A program made the translations under genes and the position numbers. The notes below the pieces were generated by a model. The model worked only from the letters and a program-made list of their open reading frames with translations. It made no database searches and was not told the origin of the DNA. This document shows, one piece after another, positions 25,222 through 33,903 of a stretch of DNA of 54,214 nucleotides. How positions within the stretch are numbered: position 1 is the stretch's first letter; each line of letters begins with the position of its first letter. This DNA comes from Planctomycetota bacterium (GTDB taxonomy: Bacteria; Planctomycetota; Planctomycetia; Pirellulales; Thermoguttaceae), in assembly GCA_029550925.1 (NCBI GenBank), contig JAKPGL010000063.1, positions 1 to 54,214 of the forward strand, read 5' to 3'.

Positions 25222-26802
25222 TCAGGAAACCGGCTCGGAGTTTTCCCTCAAGGTCAACAGGCAGCCCCCGCCGCAAACCGGCAAATCAGGACATTGCCAG
25301 CACCGCTGCGGCAGGCCGCTTCCTACCGGATCCTCCACCCGGCCTCGCAATCGCCGAAACAGGGGACTTTCCCAAACGGCCGTCCAAGGGTCCCGAAGCA
25401 GATTGCCGACCGGCTGGTAATAGGATTGGCAGGGCAGGACATCGCCGTCCGGTTCAATGCAGATGGAATACTGGGCGGCGTTGCAACGACGCACGCCCAA
25501 CTCCAACTCCAGCGGCGAAAACCGACAGTAACAGGTCGGCGTGTACCACAGGAAGCGCATCCCCAACTCAGCCGCCCGATCCCGCACCCGCACCAACACC
25601 GGCCCCAGCTCTTCCTCGGCCAACGCATCCGGAAAATCTTTTCCAAGACCTGAACGAATGATTCCATTCATGGCAAAGGTCCGAATCCCCAACTGGTAAA
25701 GGAAATCCACCAAGGCTTCGGCCTCCTGGGCGTTGCGCCTGGTCAGGGTGGTATTGGTCAGGGTGTACAGGCCGACGGCCAGGGCGTTTTGTATGCCTCG
25801 AACAGTCTCGGCAAAGGGATCGCTTGGGGCAATTTGTTCACCACAGCTCTGCTGACCGACGTCGGCTTGGCTGAGGCGGTTATGTACCGCTGGTCGGTTG
25901 GAAAGCAGGGTGATTTGCACATGGTCCAAGCCGGCCTGGGCCAATCGAACGGTAAAGGCCCGCTCGGCCAATCGGCGCCCGTTCGTGTTTAGCCCCACCA
26001 CCAAGCCATATTGGCGGGCCAGCCGGATCCGCTCAGGCAGATCGTCGCACAAGGTCGGCTCTCCGCCGGTCAGGATCACCTGCGGCACCCCCAGATCGGC
26101 CAGTTTTCGGACCACTTGCCGCCAGGTCTGGATGGACATCGGCGGTCTGCCGCGACGTTCCGGTAGATTATAACAATGTCCACATTGATTATTACACCCA
26201 TAATGCAGCACCACGTCCGCCTTGTACGGGGCCTGGACCGGCAGACTGAAGATCGGCCTTTGCTGTGCCCAAAAATCCGGCGCAGGTTTTGGCCCCCCTT
26301 CCTGCCTGGCCGAAGCAGATTCCGACTGTCCCAAAGCAACCGCCGACGGGGCCAAGGCGCCCAGTTGTGCCAAACCACTGCTGGGACAACAGGCGACGCC
26401 GCTTTTGAGCCGAGCTACCCAACCGAACACCGCCTCCACCATCTGCCCAAGCTCCGAGCGGGCCGTCTTGCCAGCCCCGCGTTGGAGCCGTCGGAGGGCC
26501 TGCCGACGACTGCGCCCCCCCAAGGCGTACCAAACCAACATTGCGGCGGTTGGGTTCAAATGTACCGGATCAGCCAGATCGACAAAAAGCAGTCCAGAGC
26601 CGTCCTGGTGGACCCGCAAATGGAACCGACGACCGCACCTGCTATTTTCAGACGGGGCTTCCGCCGACGGCTCGGAAACGTGCTCTGCTTCGGCAGGGGC
26701 GCTCGGCGGCTGTTCAGCGGCGGAAACCTGATAGACATAGAGGCCCGGTCGAGGGGTACTGCTGGTTCGGAAAAGGCGTTTCAGAAAGCCCATCATGCCC
26801 AT
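25222..26802 (-). CDS. Radical SAM/SPASM protein with N-terminal PqqD-like region
   Basis: 526 residues. Residues ~58-135 look like a PqqD-type peptide-binding domain (FHLRVHQDGSGLLFV, HLNPTAAMLVWYALGG). The radical SAM domain starts near 195 with CNNQCGHCYN (C203, C207, C210 binding the 4Fe-4S/SAM cluster) and VILTGGEPTL. The C-terminal SPASM domain supplies further cluster cysteines: C440, C448, C458 (VLPCQ), and C501, C504, C510, C514. This architecture is that of PqqE/AnSME-like enzymes that modify peptides or proteins. A Pro/Ala/Glu-rich linker (30-55) and a Ser/Ala/Gln-rich insert (140-175) are unusual. No recognisable precursor peptide is adjacent. Three ATGs cluster at 26802-26793, so the exact start is uncertain. 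The degenerate paralogue lies 393 bp downstream. Confidence 0.88.
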   Translation of the reverse strand: MGMMGFLKRLFRTSSTPRPGLYVYQVSAAEQPPSAPAEAEHVSEPSAEAPSENSRCGRRFHLRVHQDGSGLLFVDLADPVHLNPTAAMLVWYALGGRSRRQALRRLQRGAGKTARSELGQMVEAVFGWVARLKSGVACCPSSGLAQLGALAPSAVALGQSESASARQEGGPKPAPDFWAQQRPIFSLPVQAPYKADVVLHYGCNNQCGHCYNLPERRGRPPMSIQTWRQVVRKLADLGVPQVILTGGEPTLCDDLPERIRLARQYGLVVGLNTNGRRLAERAFTVRLAQAGLDHVQITLLSNRPAVHNRLSQADVGQQSCGEQIAPSDPFAETVRGIQNALAVGLYTLTNTTLTRRNAQEAEALVDFLYQLGIRTFAMNGIIRSGLGKDFPDALAEEELGPVLVRVRDRAAELGMRFLWYTPTCYCRFSPLELELGVRRCNAAQYSICIEPDGDVLPCQSYYQPVGNLLRDPWTAVWESPLFRRLRGRVEDPVGSGLPQRCWQCPDLPVCGGGCLLTLRENSEPVS

Positions 26803-26888
26803 CGTCTGCTCGGTCTTTTTTGCCCCACGGCGGCTTCCACCCCAACTTCTTTCTCGACGTCGCTTCGGCGCCGGCTGACAGCGGGCGT

Positions 26889-27119
26889 TACGTAACTTAG
26901 CCTGTCCAGGCTGAGCAATCCGTAACTTAGGCTGTCCAGCCTGAGCCGCCGCCCACTAAACAGTGGGCGTTACGTAACTTAGCCTGTCCAGCCTGAGCAA
27001 TCCGTAACTTAGCCTGTCCAGGCTGAGCAATCCGTAACTTAGGCTGTCCAGCCTGAGCCGCCGCCCACTAAACAGCGGGCGTTACGGAAAGGACCGCCGG
27101 CTGAAAGCCGACGTTACGT
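26889..27119. repeat. Array of AGCCTGTCCAGGCT hairpin repeats
   Basis: Five units of CGTAACTTAGCCTGTCCAGG-type sequence followed by CTGAG, interleaved with two CGCCCACTAAACAG-type hairpins. Variants are partly compensated (AGCCTG-TC-CAGGCT alternates with GGCTG-TC-CAGCC). It fills the gap between the radical SAM gene and the zinc-ribbon gene. This is not a CRISPR: units are contiguous and spacers are not unique. Confidence 0.85.
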
Positions 27120-27122
27120 AGC

Positions 27123-27458
27123 TCACCATTTCGGCTCTTCTTCCAGTTGGTAGGCTGCGCCGCAGTATTCGCAATGGATAAACACCGCCCCGGCCTGAAC
27201 GCTGACCGACTTGGGCCCCAAACTGCCGCCGCATTGCCGGCAGGTAAGGTTCTGCAGGTTGACATCGCCGGAAAGGTCGATTTTTTGGACGACCGTGGTT
27301 TGGGCGGGTTGCATCTTAGCCAGCACCACCAGCGCCCCCGCCGCCGCCCAAAGCACCAACCCCACCACCAGCCGCACCCACACTCCCTGCCACCCGACAA
27401 TAAAAATGAGGCCGCCCAACACCAACAACCCCGCCAAAACATAAGCTAATATTTTCAC
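27123..27458 (-). CDS. Small membrane protein with C-terminal zinc ribbon
   Basis: About 111 residues from GTG 27458 (117 if the TTG at 27476 is used; GGGAAAG precedes the GTG). Two hydrophobic helices (AYVLAGLLVLGGLIFIVG and LVVGLVLWAAAGALVVLA) are followed by a soluble tail with two CxxC knuckles, CRQCGGSLG and CEYCGAAYQ, about 22 residues apart, forming a probable zinc ribbon on one side of the membrane. I do not recognise a named family. The last knuckle region resembles zinc-ribbon tails of other bacterial membrane proteins. It is separated from the radical SAM gene by a repeat array, so a functional link is unproven. Confidence 0.65.
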   Translation of the reverse strand: MKILAYVLAGLLVLGGLIFIVGWQGVWVRLVVGLVLWAAAGALVVLAKMQPAQTTVVQKIDLSGDVNLQNLTCRQCGGSLGPKSVSVQAGAVFIHCEYCGAAYQLEEEPKW

Positions 27459-27628
27459 CGCTTCGATCTTTCCCAAAATCGGAGTCGTTAGAATAAAGCG
27501 GTCCTGTAGGAACCGGTTGTCTCCGGACCTTCAACCGCTGTGGAAGGCCCTCGCATTCGTCCTCCGTCCTCTACCTTCCGCCCTCTGCTCTACGCACCCT
27601 CTCGGCCCGCTACACTCCGCTGCCCCAG

Positions 27629-28717
27629 TTAAAACTCCCGGAGCAGGTCGAGCATTTTTCGGTCGAGTTTATGACCGTGGAAATCTTCATAGGCCACATC
27701 GGTCCGGTCGCTGTCCAAAACGCCAAACGAACCGCGGAAGTTCCATAGCGCCCATCCCCAGCCCGCCTCTTTCCACAAGGTCAAGCAATCCCGCATCCAG
27801 CGGAGGACCACCTCATGGGGAGTTTTATTGTAGGCGCCCCATTCGCCCACATGGACGCCCACCCCGGCGTCGGCCAGTTTTTTCCACGGTTCAATCCGAT
27901 CCTGCCGAAGCCACTGGCGGTCGATCGTTTGGTTGCCTCGTTTGAGCGGCCAAGTGGGCAGCGGCCAACCCTGAGCATTGACCCAACTGGCCTGATAATG
28001 GCTGATTTGCATCGGCTCATACCCCCGAGTGCTTTGAGCAATTTCCAAAGGAACTAATTCCCAGACGGGTTCCCGGCCCCATTGGCGCCCGTCGGCGATG
28101 ATGAGGCGTTGGGGGTCTTCTTTGCGGATGGCATCCACAGCCCGGCGGGCTACCTTGGCATAATCTTCAGGGGAAACGCCGGCCGGCTCGTTGACCAGGT
28201 TCAAGCTGAGATGCTCCGGTTTGACGCCTCGATACCGGCGGGCAAAGGCCGCCCAATGAAAGGCAAACTGCTTCTGCGCCTCTTCGTCTTTCCAAAGATT
28301 GAGTTTCTCCGGCGGCCGGGCCACCGTGTAACCCGGCGCCCGATGGAAGTTGAGGCACACATGGATTCCATACTTCCGGCCCCACTCCACCGCCTGATCA
28401 ATCTCGGCCAACGTCTTTTCGATCAGCTTGTACGGGTCTTTCGGGTCGGTCCAGCAGCGATAATCCATCGGAAGCCGAACAAAATCAAATCCCCAGTCGG
28501 CCATCCATTGGAAGTCCTGTTCCACAAAGGGCTTATTGCGGCTGGGAAACATGAACTTTTCCACCAGGTTGAAGCCTCGCCATCGGGGCAGCTTTTTCCA
28601 GAGGGGATGCTGCGTCGGCTTCGGGGCCGGTTCCCCGGCTAAAATCCTTGGGCCGATTGCCAACGTCCCGCCTACTATCCCACCAGCACTGAGTCGGAGA
28701 AAATGCCGTCGGTTCAT
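27629..28717 (-). CDS. Secreted GH5-like cellulase-family glycoside hydrolase
   Basis: 362 residues with a twin-arginine-like signal (NRRHFLRLSAGGIVGGTLA). The TIM-barrel shows GH5 features: RGFNLVEKF near 48, DWGFDFVRLPMDYRCW, HVCLNFHRAPGY, LNLVNEP with acid/base E177, and VGEWGAYNKT with nucleophile E292, then WGWALWNF. The expected activity is a beta-glycanase (endoglucanase or mannanase) acting outside the cytoplasm; the exact substrate is not assignable. AAAGGG precedes the ATG. It stands apart from the upstream plus-strand genes across a 790-bp divergent gap. Confidence 0.88.
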   Translation of the reverse strand: MNRRHFLRLSAGGIVGGTLAIGPRILAGEPAPKPTQHPLWKKLPRWRGFNLVEKFMFPSRNKPFVEQDFQWMADWGFDFVRLPMDYRCWTDPKDPYKLIEKTLAEIDQAVEWGRKYGIHVCLNFHRAPGYTVARPPEKLNLWKDEEAQKQFAFHWAAFARRYRGVKPEHLSLNLVNEPAGVSPEDYAKVARRAVDAIRKEDPQRLIIADGRQWGREPVWELVPLEIAQSTRGYEPMQISHYQASWVNAQGWPLPTWPLKRGNQTIDRQWLRQDRIEPWKKLADAGVGVHVGEWGAYNKTPHEVVLRWMRDCLTLWKEAGWGWALWNFRGSFGVLDSDRTDVAYEDFHGHKLDRKMLDLLREF

Positions 28718-29509
28718 AGCAAACGCCCTTTGCGAAAGGTAGAGATGTTGCCGGGTTTATGTTTCAGGCTCCGGACAGCTTTATTCTGGCCTAATGGATG
28801 AAGTTGTGCAACTACCGATAGATTTTCGGATACTCTGTTGTAACTAGGCTGTCCAGCCTGAGCCAATACGCCCGCTAAACAGCGGGCGTTACGTAACTTA
28901 GCCTGTCCCAGGCTGAGCAATCCGTAACTTAGGCTGTCAGCCTGAGCCACTCGCCCGCTAAACAGCGGGCGTTACGTAACTTAGCCTGTCCCAGGCTGAG
29001 CAATCCGTAACTCAGGCTGTCCAGGCTGAGCCAATACGCCCGCTTGACAGCGGGCGTTACGGAGAGAGAAGCTCTTCCTACGCTCTTTTAGGTTATATCT
29101 CACCTCCCATATTTAGGGGGAGAAAGCTGAATTTCTGGATGCTCTTCACAGGGAAAAGGAACCATTTCGCCCTTCTGGTTCCAAGATTTTATGGGAAGGA
29201 GCGAATAAAAGGGGGATATAGGGGTTAAAAGGAAAACCTCCCTTTGGATGATTCTGGTCCCGGGAAAACTAGAACATTTCAGAGACTAGGGAAACTACGG
29301 AGAAATCCAGGATTGGATTGCCTGGCAATTTCCCAGAAGGTATTATTTTACACCCCCACATTGTGGGTGTTTAGATTCAGAAGGTGCCTGGGAATATAGG
29401 CAACTTAGAGAAAACAGGCAACTCCCAGGACGATTAAAACAAGGTTTTGTTTGAATGTCTTTTGGATTTCGTGCGGATTTTTTTGTAACTTTTTTGGGGA
29501 GTTCTGGTC
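28718..29509. repeat. Long divergent intergenic region: hairpin repeats then structured leader
   Basis: 28843-29065 carries several copies of the AGCCTGTCC(C)AGGCT / CGCCCGCTAAACAGCGGGCG repeat family. A GGAACCA...TGGTTCC hairpin lies at 29158-29182. A nested stem-loop lies at 29330-29394. No gene is visible. The promoter of the plus-strand gene at 29510 must lie here, but no clear hexamers are seen. Confidence 0.75.
29330..29394 (+). promoter_or_regulatory. Nested stem-loop in the leader of the 29510 gene
   Basis: The outer arms TTCCCAG (29330-29336) and CTGGGAA (29388-29394) enclose an inner CACCC...GGGTG hairpin (29351-29370) followed by TTTAG. It lies ~115 bases before the start codon. 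This could be an attenuator, a processing site or an mRNA stabiliser; no known riboswitch class is recognised. Confidence 0.4.
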
Positions 29510-31192
29510 ATGGCCAAGTTGGTGCGTATGGGAAAGTGGAGTAGTTTGGTAGGGATTTTGGTTCTGCTCCTGGGGCAGGCGGTACAGGCGGAGGAGCAAA
29601 AGCCTGTCTTGGTGGTTTCCGCGGCCAGTTATCAGAAGTTGATTGATGACTTGGCCATGTTGGGCAAGTTGGCCGATCGGCCAGAGATCGGTACTGCTTT
29701 GGAGGGGATGTTGAGTTTAGCCACCGGCGGGAAGGGATTGGCTGGGTTGGATAAAAACCGACCGGTTTGTTTGGTAGTGCAAACCGACGGGCAACGTTTT
29801 ACCCCCTATTTGGCGATCCCGGTGAGCCAGTTGGAAAAATTGCTGGGGGTGGTGGAACCGTTGTTGCCCAAGCCGATCGTCAAGAAAGACGGCCTGTATG
29901 AACTTTCGCTGGAAGGCGGGAGAAAATTGTATGTCCAGGCCAAGGGCCAGGACTGGGCCGTGGGCGTGGAGAAAGCCGAGGCGTTGGCCGTTGTGCCGGA
30001 GCAGATTCCGGAAGAAGTGCGTCAAAAACTGCCTGCCCATTGGACAGTAGGTATTTCGATATTGGCGAAAAACATTGCACCGGAGCAGCGGCGTCAATGG
30101 GCCGATCGGCTCCGGCAGCAGACCGAACGAGAGCTTACGCCCCGACCGGGCGAAACGGAAGAGGATTTCAAAGTTCGCAAATGGCTCAGCGAATGGGTGA
30201 CCGATTGGGCCGCCAGTGCTCTGGACCAAGTGGAACAGGTCCAGATTGGCGTGGGCGTGGACAAGCAGGCGGAAAGTTTGGTCCTGGAGATGGCCGTCCA
30301 ACCGACCAGTGGGTCTCCGTTGGCCGAGGCGATCCAAAAGGCCGGCGAAACGAAAACGGCTTTTGGCGGGGTGCTAACGCCGGAAGCGGTGCTAACGGCT
30401 CATGGCGTGCTTCGGTATCCGGCCGGCGAGTTTCATCAGATCGCCCCGCTGGTAGAGATGGTGAAAGTGCGGGCGTTGCAGCAGCGGCCTCGGCCCAATC
30501 AAACGCCGGAACAAGCCCAATTGCAACGAGAACTCATGACAGCCATCTTCGACCTGGTGGAAAAGACTCTTAAGAGCGGCCGGGCAGAAGGCGCCCTTTC
30601 GGTGGTGTTGCAACCGGATCGGTTCACTCTATTGGCCGGCGCCTATGTGGCCGATGGCCGGGCCGTGGAAACACTCCTGGACCGTGCCGTTGCGGAAGCC
30701 AAAAAAGTGCGTCCCGGAGAAGTCGATCATTACGTGAAACTTCGAGCCGAGCAGGTCCAAGGGTTCAATCTGCACGTGGTTCGGATTCCAATCCCTGCGG
30801 AGGCGGAACGGCGAGAGGCGTTGATCCGCTTACTAGGCGCAGAGACAGAATTGGTCATCGGTACAGGGCCGGAGGCCATGTATATTGCTTTGGGAAAAGA
30901 CGCCCAGGCCGCCCTGCGCACGGCGATCCAAAAGGATGCCCAGGGGCCGCAAAAGGCGGCGCCGGTAGGGGCTTCGCTGGCCATCAAACCGGTGCTCGCG
31001 GTGCTGGCAGAACATGGCGACCAAGTCCAACAGGAAAAAGCCCGTCAGGTGCTGGAGAAAATGTCCGGGAAAGATCGACTTCGGCTTGCGGTGGAAAGCG
31101 CCGAGGGGCGGTTGCGTCTTCGGATAGAAATCCAGCAAGATGTGTTGGCCGTGATGGCCCTGACGGTTCTGACGGCCTCTGGCCAGCAGTAA
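29510..31192 (+). CDS. Secreted protein of unknown function, tandem paralogue 1
   Basis: 560 residues with a signal peptide (SSLVGILVLLLGQAVQAEE). No named domain is recognised. It is clearly paralogous to the next gene (31444-33156): shared features are an N-terminal MLGKLADRPEIGTALEG, TGGKGLAGLD at ~75, a charged central region with PGETEEDFKVRKWL, and a C-terminal GTGPEAMYIALGKDAQAALR segment. This looks like a planctomycete-restricted periplasmic family. GGGGAG stands eight bases before ATG. A strong hairpin with a T-run follows 65 bases after the stop, so the two paralogues are separate transcripts. Confidence 0.85.
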   Translation: MAKLVRMGKWSSLVGILVLLLGQAVQAEEQKPVLVVSAASYQKLIDDLAMLGKLADRPEIGTALEGMLSLATGGKGLAGLDKNRPVCLVVQTDGQRFTPYLAIPVSQLEKLLGVVEPLLPKPIVKKDGLYELSLEGGRKLYVQAKGQDWAVGVEKAEALAVVPEQIPEEVRQKLPAHWTVGISILAKNIAPEQRRQWADRLRQQTERELTPRPGETEEDFKVRKWLSEWVTDWAASALDQVEQVQIGVGVDKQAESLVLEMAVQPTSGSPLAEAIQKAGETKTAFGGVLTPEAVLTAHGVLRYPAGEFHQIAPLVEMVKVRALQQRPRPNQTPEQAQLQRELMTAIFDLVEKTLKSGRAEGALSVVLQPDRFTLLAGAYVADGRAVETLLDRAVAEAKKVRPGEVDHYVKLRAEQVQGFNLHVVRIPIPAEAERREALIRLLGAETELVIGTGPEAMYIALGKDAQAALRTAIQKDAQGPQKAAPVGASLAIKPVLAVLAEHGDQVQQEKARQVLEKMSGKDRLRLAVESAEGRLRLRIEIQQDVLAVMALTVLTASGQQ

Positions 31193-31256
31193 TCGACGGC
31201 GTTTGGCAAGCGGAAGGTGATTTTCGCAGGCTAGCGGTCTTTTGAAGATTTTGTAG

Positions 31257-31284
31257 GGGGGGACTCCTCAAGGTCCCCCTTTTG
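31257..31284 (+). terminator. Rho-independent terminator
   Basis: The stem GGGGGAC / GTCCCCC with an eight-base loop (TCCTCAAG) is followed by TTTT. It is placed 65 bases after the stop of the first paralogue. Confidence 0.85.
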
Positions 31285-31443
31285 TAATAGACTAACAGAC
31301 CGAGCTACTGAAAATCTCTTCTGAACGCGATATTTTGGGCGGGGAAATTTTGCAGAATTATAGGGAATTGCTTATCTAAAAATGTTCTTCGGCCGAGGGC
31401 CGAGTGGCAGTTTGTGTTTCCTCTTTATTAAAGGAGCGTAGAG

Positions 31444-33156
31444 GTGAGACGCACATGGGTATCTTGTCTGGTGGTAGCTAGCCTTTTGTTAGGCGGCGGG
31501 GTGAGTTTGGCCCAAGGGCCGACGCCGATCGCCGTGATTTCGATCTCTGGCTACGACGAGCTGCGCGGCGACTTGGAGATGATCGGCAAATTGGGCGGCA
31601 CGCCGGAACTGGCCAAGATGGTCGAAGGGCTAATCGCCATGGGGACCGGCGGCCGGGGCTTGGCTGGGCTAGATAAGGCCAAACCTTTAGGCGCTGTCGT
31701 CTATATCGATGGCGATGATTTTCCGGTGATTGGTTTTATACCGGTAACGAATCTGAAGTCCCTGTTGCAGGCTTTGTCCGCTCCGCTGGGCGAAGCCAAA
31801 GACGCCGGCGACGGAGTCTATGAAATCAGGGCGGGAGAAAATCCACTTTATGTGAAGGAGAAAGGCGGTTGGGCCTTTATTGCGCCGGAAAAGGAACTGT
31901 TGGACAAGGCCCCGGCCGACCCGATGAAACTGCTGGCCGGGCAGGAAAAGAAGTACGATCTGGCCGCCCGGATTTCCATGAAGGACTTGCCGGAACATGT
32001 TCGTACGATGGCCGCCGGCCTGATTCAAATGGGCGCCCAACAAGCCATGGAGAAACAGCCGGGCGAAACCGATGAGCAACACGCCATGCGGGTGAAACTG
32101 GCCCGGCGGTCGCTCGATCAGGCCGTTAAGGAAATCAACGACCTGGATACGGTAGTCCTGGGGCTGAATATCGACCAGAATACCAAGACTGCTTATGTGG
32201 ATTTGGTGGTTACGGCGAAAGAGGGCACGGAGATGGCCAAGGAAGCGGCCCTGGCCGCCAAGGCCGAAAGCGATATGCTCGGTTTTGTGCTGCCGGACGC
32301 CGCTTTTACCCTGCGGGCCACCGGTCCGATTGCCGAATCGGATCGCACTTCTACCAAAGACCTGCTCAACCAGGCGAAACAAAATCTCCTGGAGCAGTTG
32401 GAAGATCAGGGATTGAGCGACGAGCAGATGAAAAAGGCCAAGGGGCTTCTGGAGGAGTTGTTTACTCTGCTTGAAGAAAGCATGGAAGCCAAGAAAATGG
32501 ATATGGGCGCCTCGGTTGTGCTGAAATCGGACGCTCTGAGCCTGGTGGTCGGCGGTTCGGTCCCGGACGGCGCGAAGATCGAAGCCTGGGTCAAAAAACT
32601 CGTCAAAGCGGTCCAGGAGGAAGAACCCGCAGTGGAAAACCACGTGAAGCTCAACGCCGAGACCCATGAAGGCGTCAATCTCCATGTGGCCTCCGCACCG
32701 CTGCCGACCGATACCCCCGATGCGGAAAAACTGAGCAAGATGCTCGGCCCCGATGTGGACATCGTGCTGGGCACGGCGCCGAAGGCCATCTATCTGGCCA
32801 TAGGCCGGGACGCCGAAAAACTCCTGAAAAAGGCCATCTCCGAAAGCAAGCAAAAGGCCGGCACTCAGGTCAGCCCGATGGAGGCATCCTTGTCCCTGGG
32901 CAAACTCCTCCAGTTTGCGATGGACATGAGCGGGGAAAACCAAGGGCCGCAGGAACAGATAGTCCTGCAGATGTTGGCCAAGATGTTGGCCAAAAGCGGC
33001 GGCAAAGACCACATCACGATCAAAGCCACCGCCATTCCCAACGGCACGCAGGTCCGTTTTGAATTGCAGGAAGGCATCCTGAGCATCCTCGGGGCGTTGC
33101 CTCAAATGGGGACGATGATGGGCGGCCCCGGAATGGCCCCTCCGGTTCAATTTTAA
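31444..33156 (+). CDS. Secreted protein of unknown function, tandem paralogue 2
   Basis: 570 residues starting at GTG 31444, with AAAGGAG ~8 bases upstream. Signal peptide: CLVVASLLLGGGVSLAQG. It shares with the gene before it MIGKLGGTPELAKMVEG, GTGGRGLAGLDKAKP, PGETDEQHAMRVKLA and GTAPKAIYLAIGRDAEKLLK. A Lys/Glu-rich helical middle (LLNQAKQNLLEQLEDQ, LLEELFTLLEESMEAKK) is more pronounced here, and a Met/Gly/Pro-rich C-terminus (MGTMMGGPGMAPP) is unique to this copy. The function is unknown; an abundant periplasmic or surface structural protein is possible. A strong terminator follows at 33271. Confidence 0.85.
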   Translation: MRRTWVSCLVVASLLLGGGVSLAQGPTPIAVISISGYDELRGDLEMIGKLGGTPELAKMVEGLIAMGTGGRGLAGLDKAKPLGAVVYIDGDDFPVIGFIPVTNLKSLLQALSAPLGEAKDAGDGVYEIRAGENPLYVKEKGGWAFIAPEKELLDKAPADPMKLLAGQEKKYDLAARISMKDLPEHVRTMAAGLIQMGAQQAMEKQPGETDEQHAMRVKLARRSLDQAVKEINDLDTVVLGLNIDQNTKTAYVDLVVTAKEGTEMAKEAALAAKAESDMLGFVLPDAAFTLRATGPIAESDRTSTKDLLNQAKQNLLEQLEDQGLSDEQMKKAKGLLEELFTLLEESMEAKKMDMGASVVLKSDALSLVVGGSVPDGAKIEAWVKKLVKAVQEEEPAVENHVKLNAETHEGVNLHVASAPLPTDTPDAEKLSKMLGPDVDIVLGTAPKAIYLAIGRDAEKLLKKAISESKQKAGTQVSPMEASLSLGKLLQFAMDMSGENQGPQEQIVLQMLAKMLAKSGGKDHITIKATAIPNGTQVRFELQEGILSILGALPQMGTMMGGPGMAPPVQF

Positions 33157-33270
33157 GTGTTAAGGTGGCCGGACGGCGGATTCTCTCGACGTGGGGAATC
33201 CGCTCGGCAGCCAATCGGCGGGAGTTTCGTTGAGAAACCGATTCTCCGCCGATGAGCATTGCGAGCAGTG

Positions 33271-33316
33271 AAGGCTTCCCGGCCCGGTAATATCCGGGCT
33301 GGGGAAGCCTTTTTTG
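33271..33316 (+). terminator. Rho-independent terminator
   Basis: A long stem GGCTTCCC-GG-CCCGG / CCGGG-CT-GGGGAAGCC with a TAATAT loop is followed by TTTTTT. It terminates the second paralogue ~115 bases after its stop. Confidence 0.9.
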
Positions 33317-33453
33317 TTTGCCTACGGGACTGCAAGTTTTCCCAAGGTTCTTGGCGGGGGCCCCTAGGAAACGCTCGGTCGTGGGAGGTAAGATGGAACA
33401 AAACACCGATCGTCCCTGGCGATCCCCCAACTTATGGCGGAAGGATACTTTTT

Positions 33454-33903
33454 ATGTCCCGAGAAGTTGTAGGTCGGCCAATGGAAATCCTCTTGGTCGA
33501 AGACAATCTGGAGGATGCGGGATTGGCGATCCAGGCCCTTCGAGAAGGCGGCCTGGAATGCCGTATTAGTCTGGTTCGAGACGGCGCAGAAGCGTTGGAA
33601 TTTTTGCATCAACGAGGTATTTATGCTCGGGCGCCCAAACCAGACCTAATCCTGCTGGACCTCTATCTGCCGAAAAAAGATGGCCGAGAAGTACTGGCCG
33701 AAATCCGGGCCGACGAACACCTCCGCCCCCTCCCCGTCGTGGTCCTGACCGCTTCCAAGGTGCATGAAGATATTCTTCGCCAAGAGCAATTGGCGGTACA
33801 GGGGTATATGGTGAAACCTGTGGATTTGCCAAAGTTTATTGCGGTGGTCAAACAGCTTCGGCAATTTTGGCTCAAAGAAGTGATACTCCCTCCTTTGGAC
33901 TAA
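33454..33903 (+). CDS. Single-domain response regulator (CheY/Rcp1-like)
   Basis: 149 residues from ATG 33454 with GGAAGGA eight bases upstream; the open frame runs further 5' but without support. One receiver domain: acidic pocket VEDN (E16-D17), phospho-acceptor D69 in LILLDLYLP, the Thr of VVLTAS and the Lys of YMVKPVD. There is no output domain. The length of loop 3 (LHQRGIYARAPKPD) resembles Rcp1-type regulators that partner phytochrome or hybrid kinases. It is the first gene of a signal-transduction block ahead of cheW, an MCP and a hybrid kinase. Confidence 0.92.
   Translation: MSREVVGRPMEILLVEDNLEDAGLAIQALREGGLECRISLVRDGAEALEFLHQRGIYARAPKPDLILLDLYLPKKDGREVLAEIRADEHLRPLPVVVLTASKVHEDILRQEQLAVQGYMVKPVDLPKFIAVVKQLRQFWLKEVILPPLD

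Noticed and set aside
26889-27119. Possible CRISPR array
   Set aside because: Units are contiguous hairpins with no unique spacers, and the same units occur at several other loci; no cas genes.
31687-33150. 487-residue antisense open frame over the second secreted paralogue
   Set aside because: Phe/His/Gln-rich shadow translation; the sense gene has a signal peptide, start site and a paralogue.
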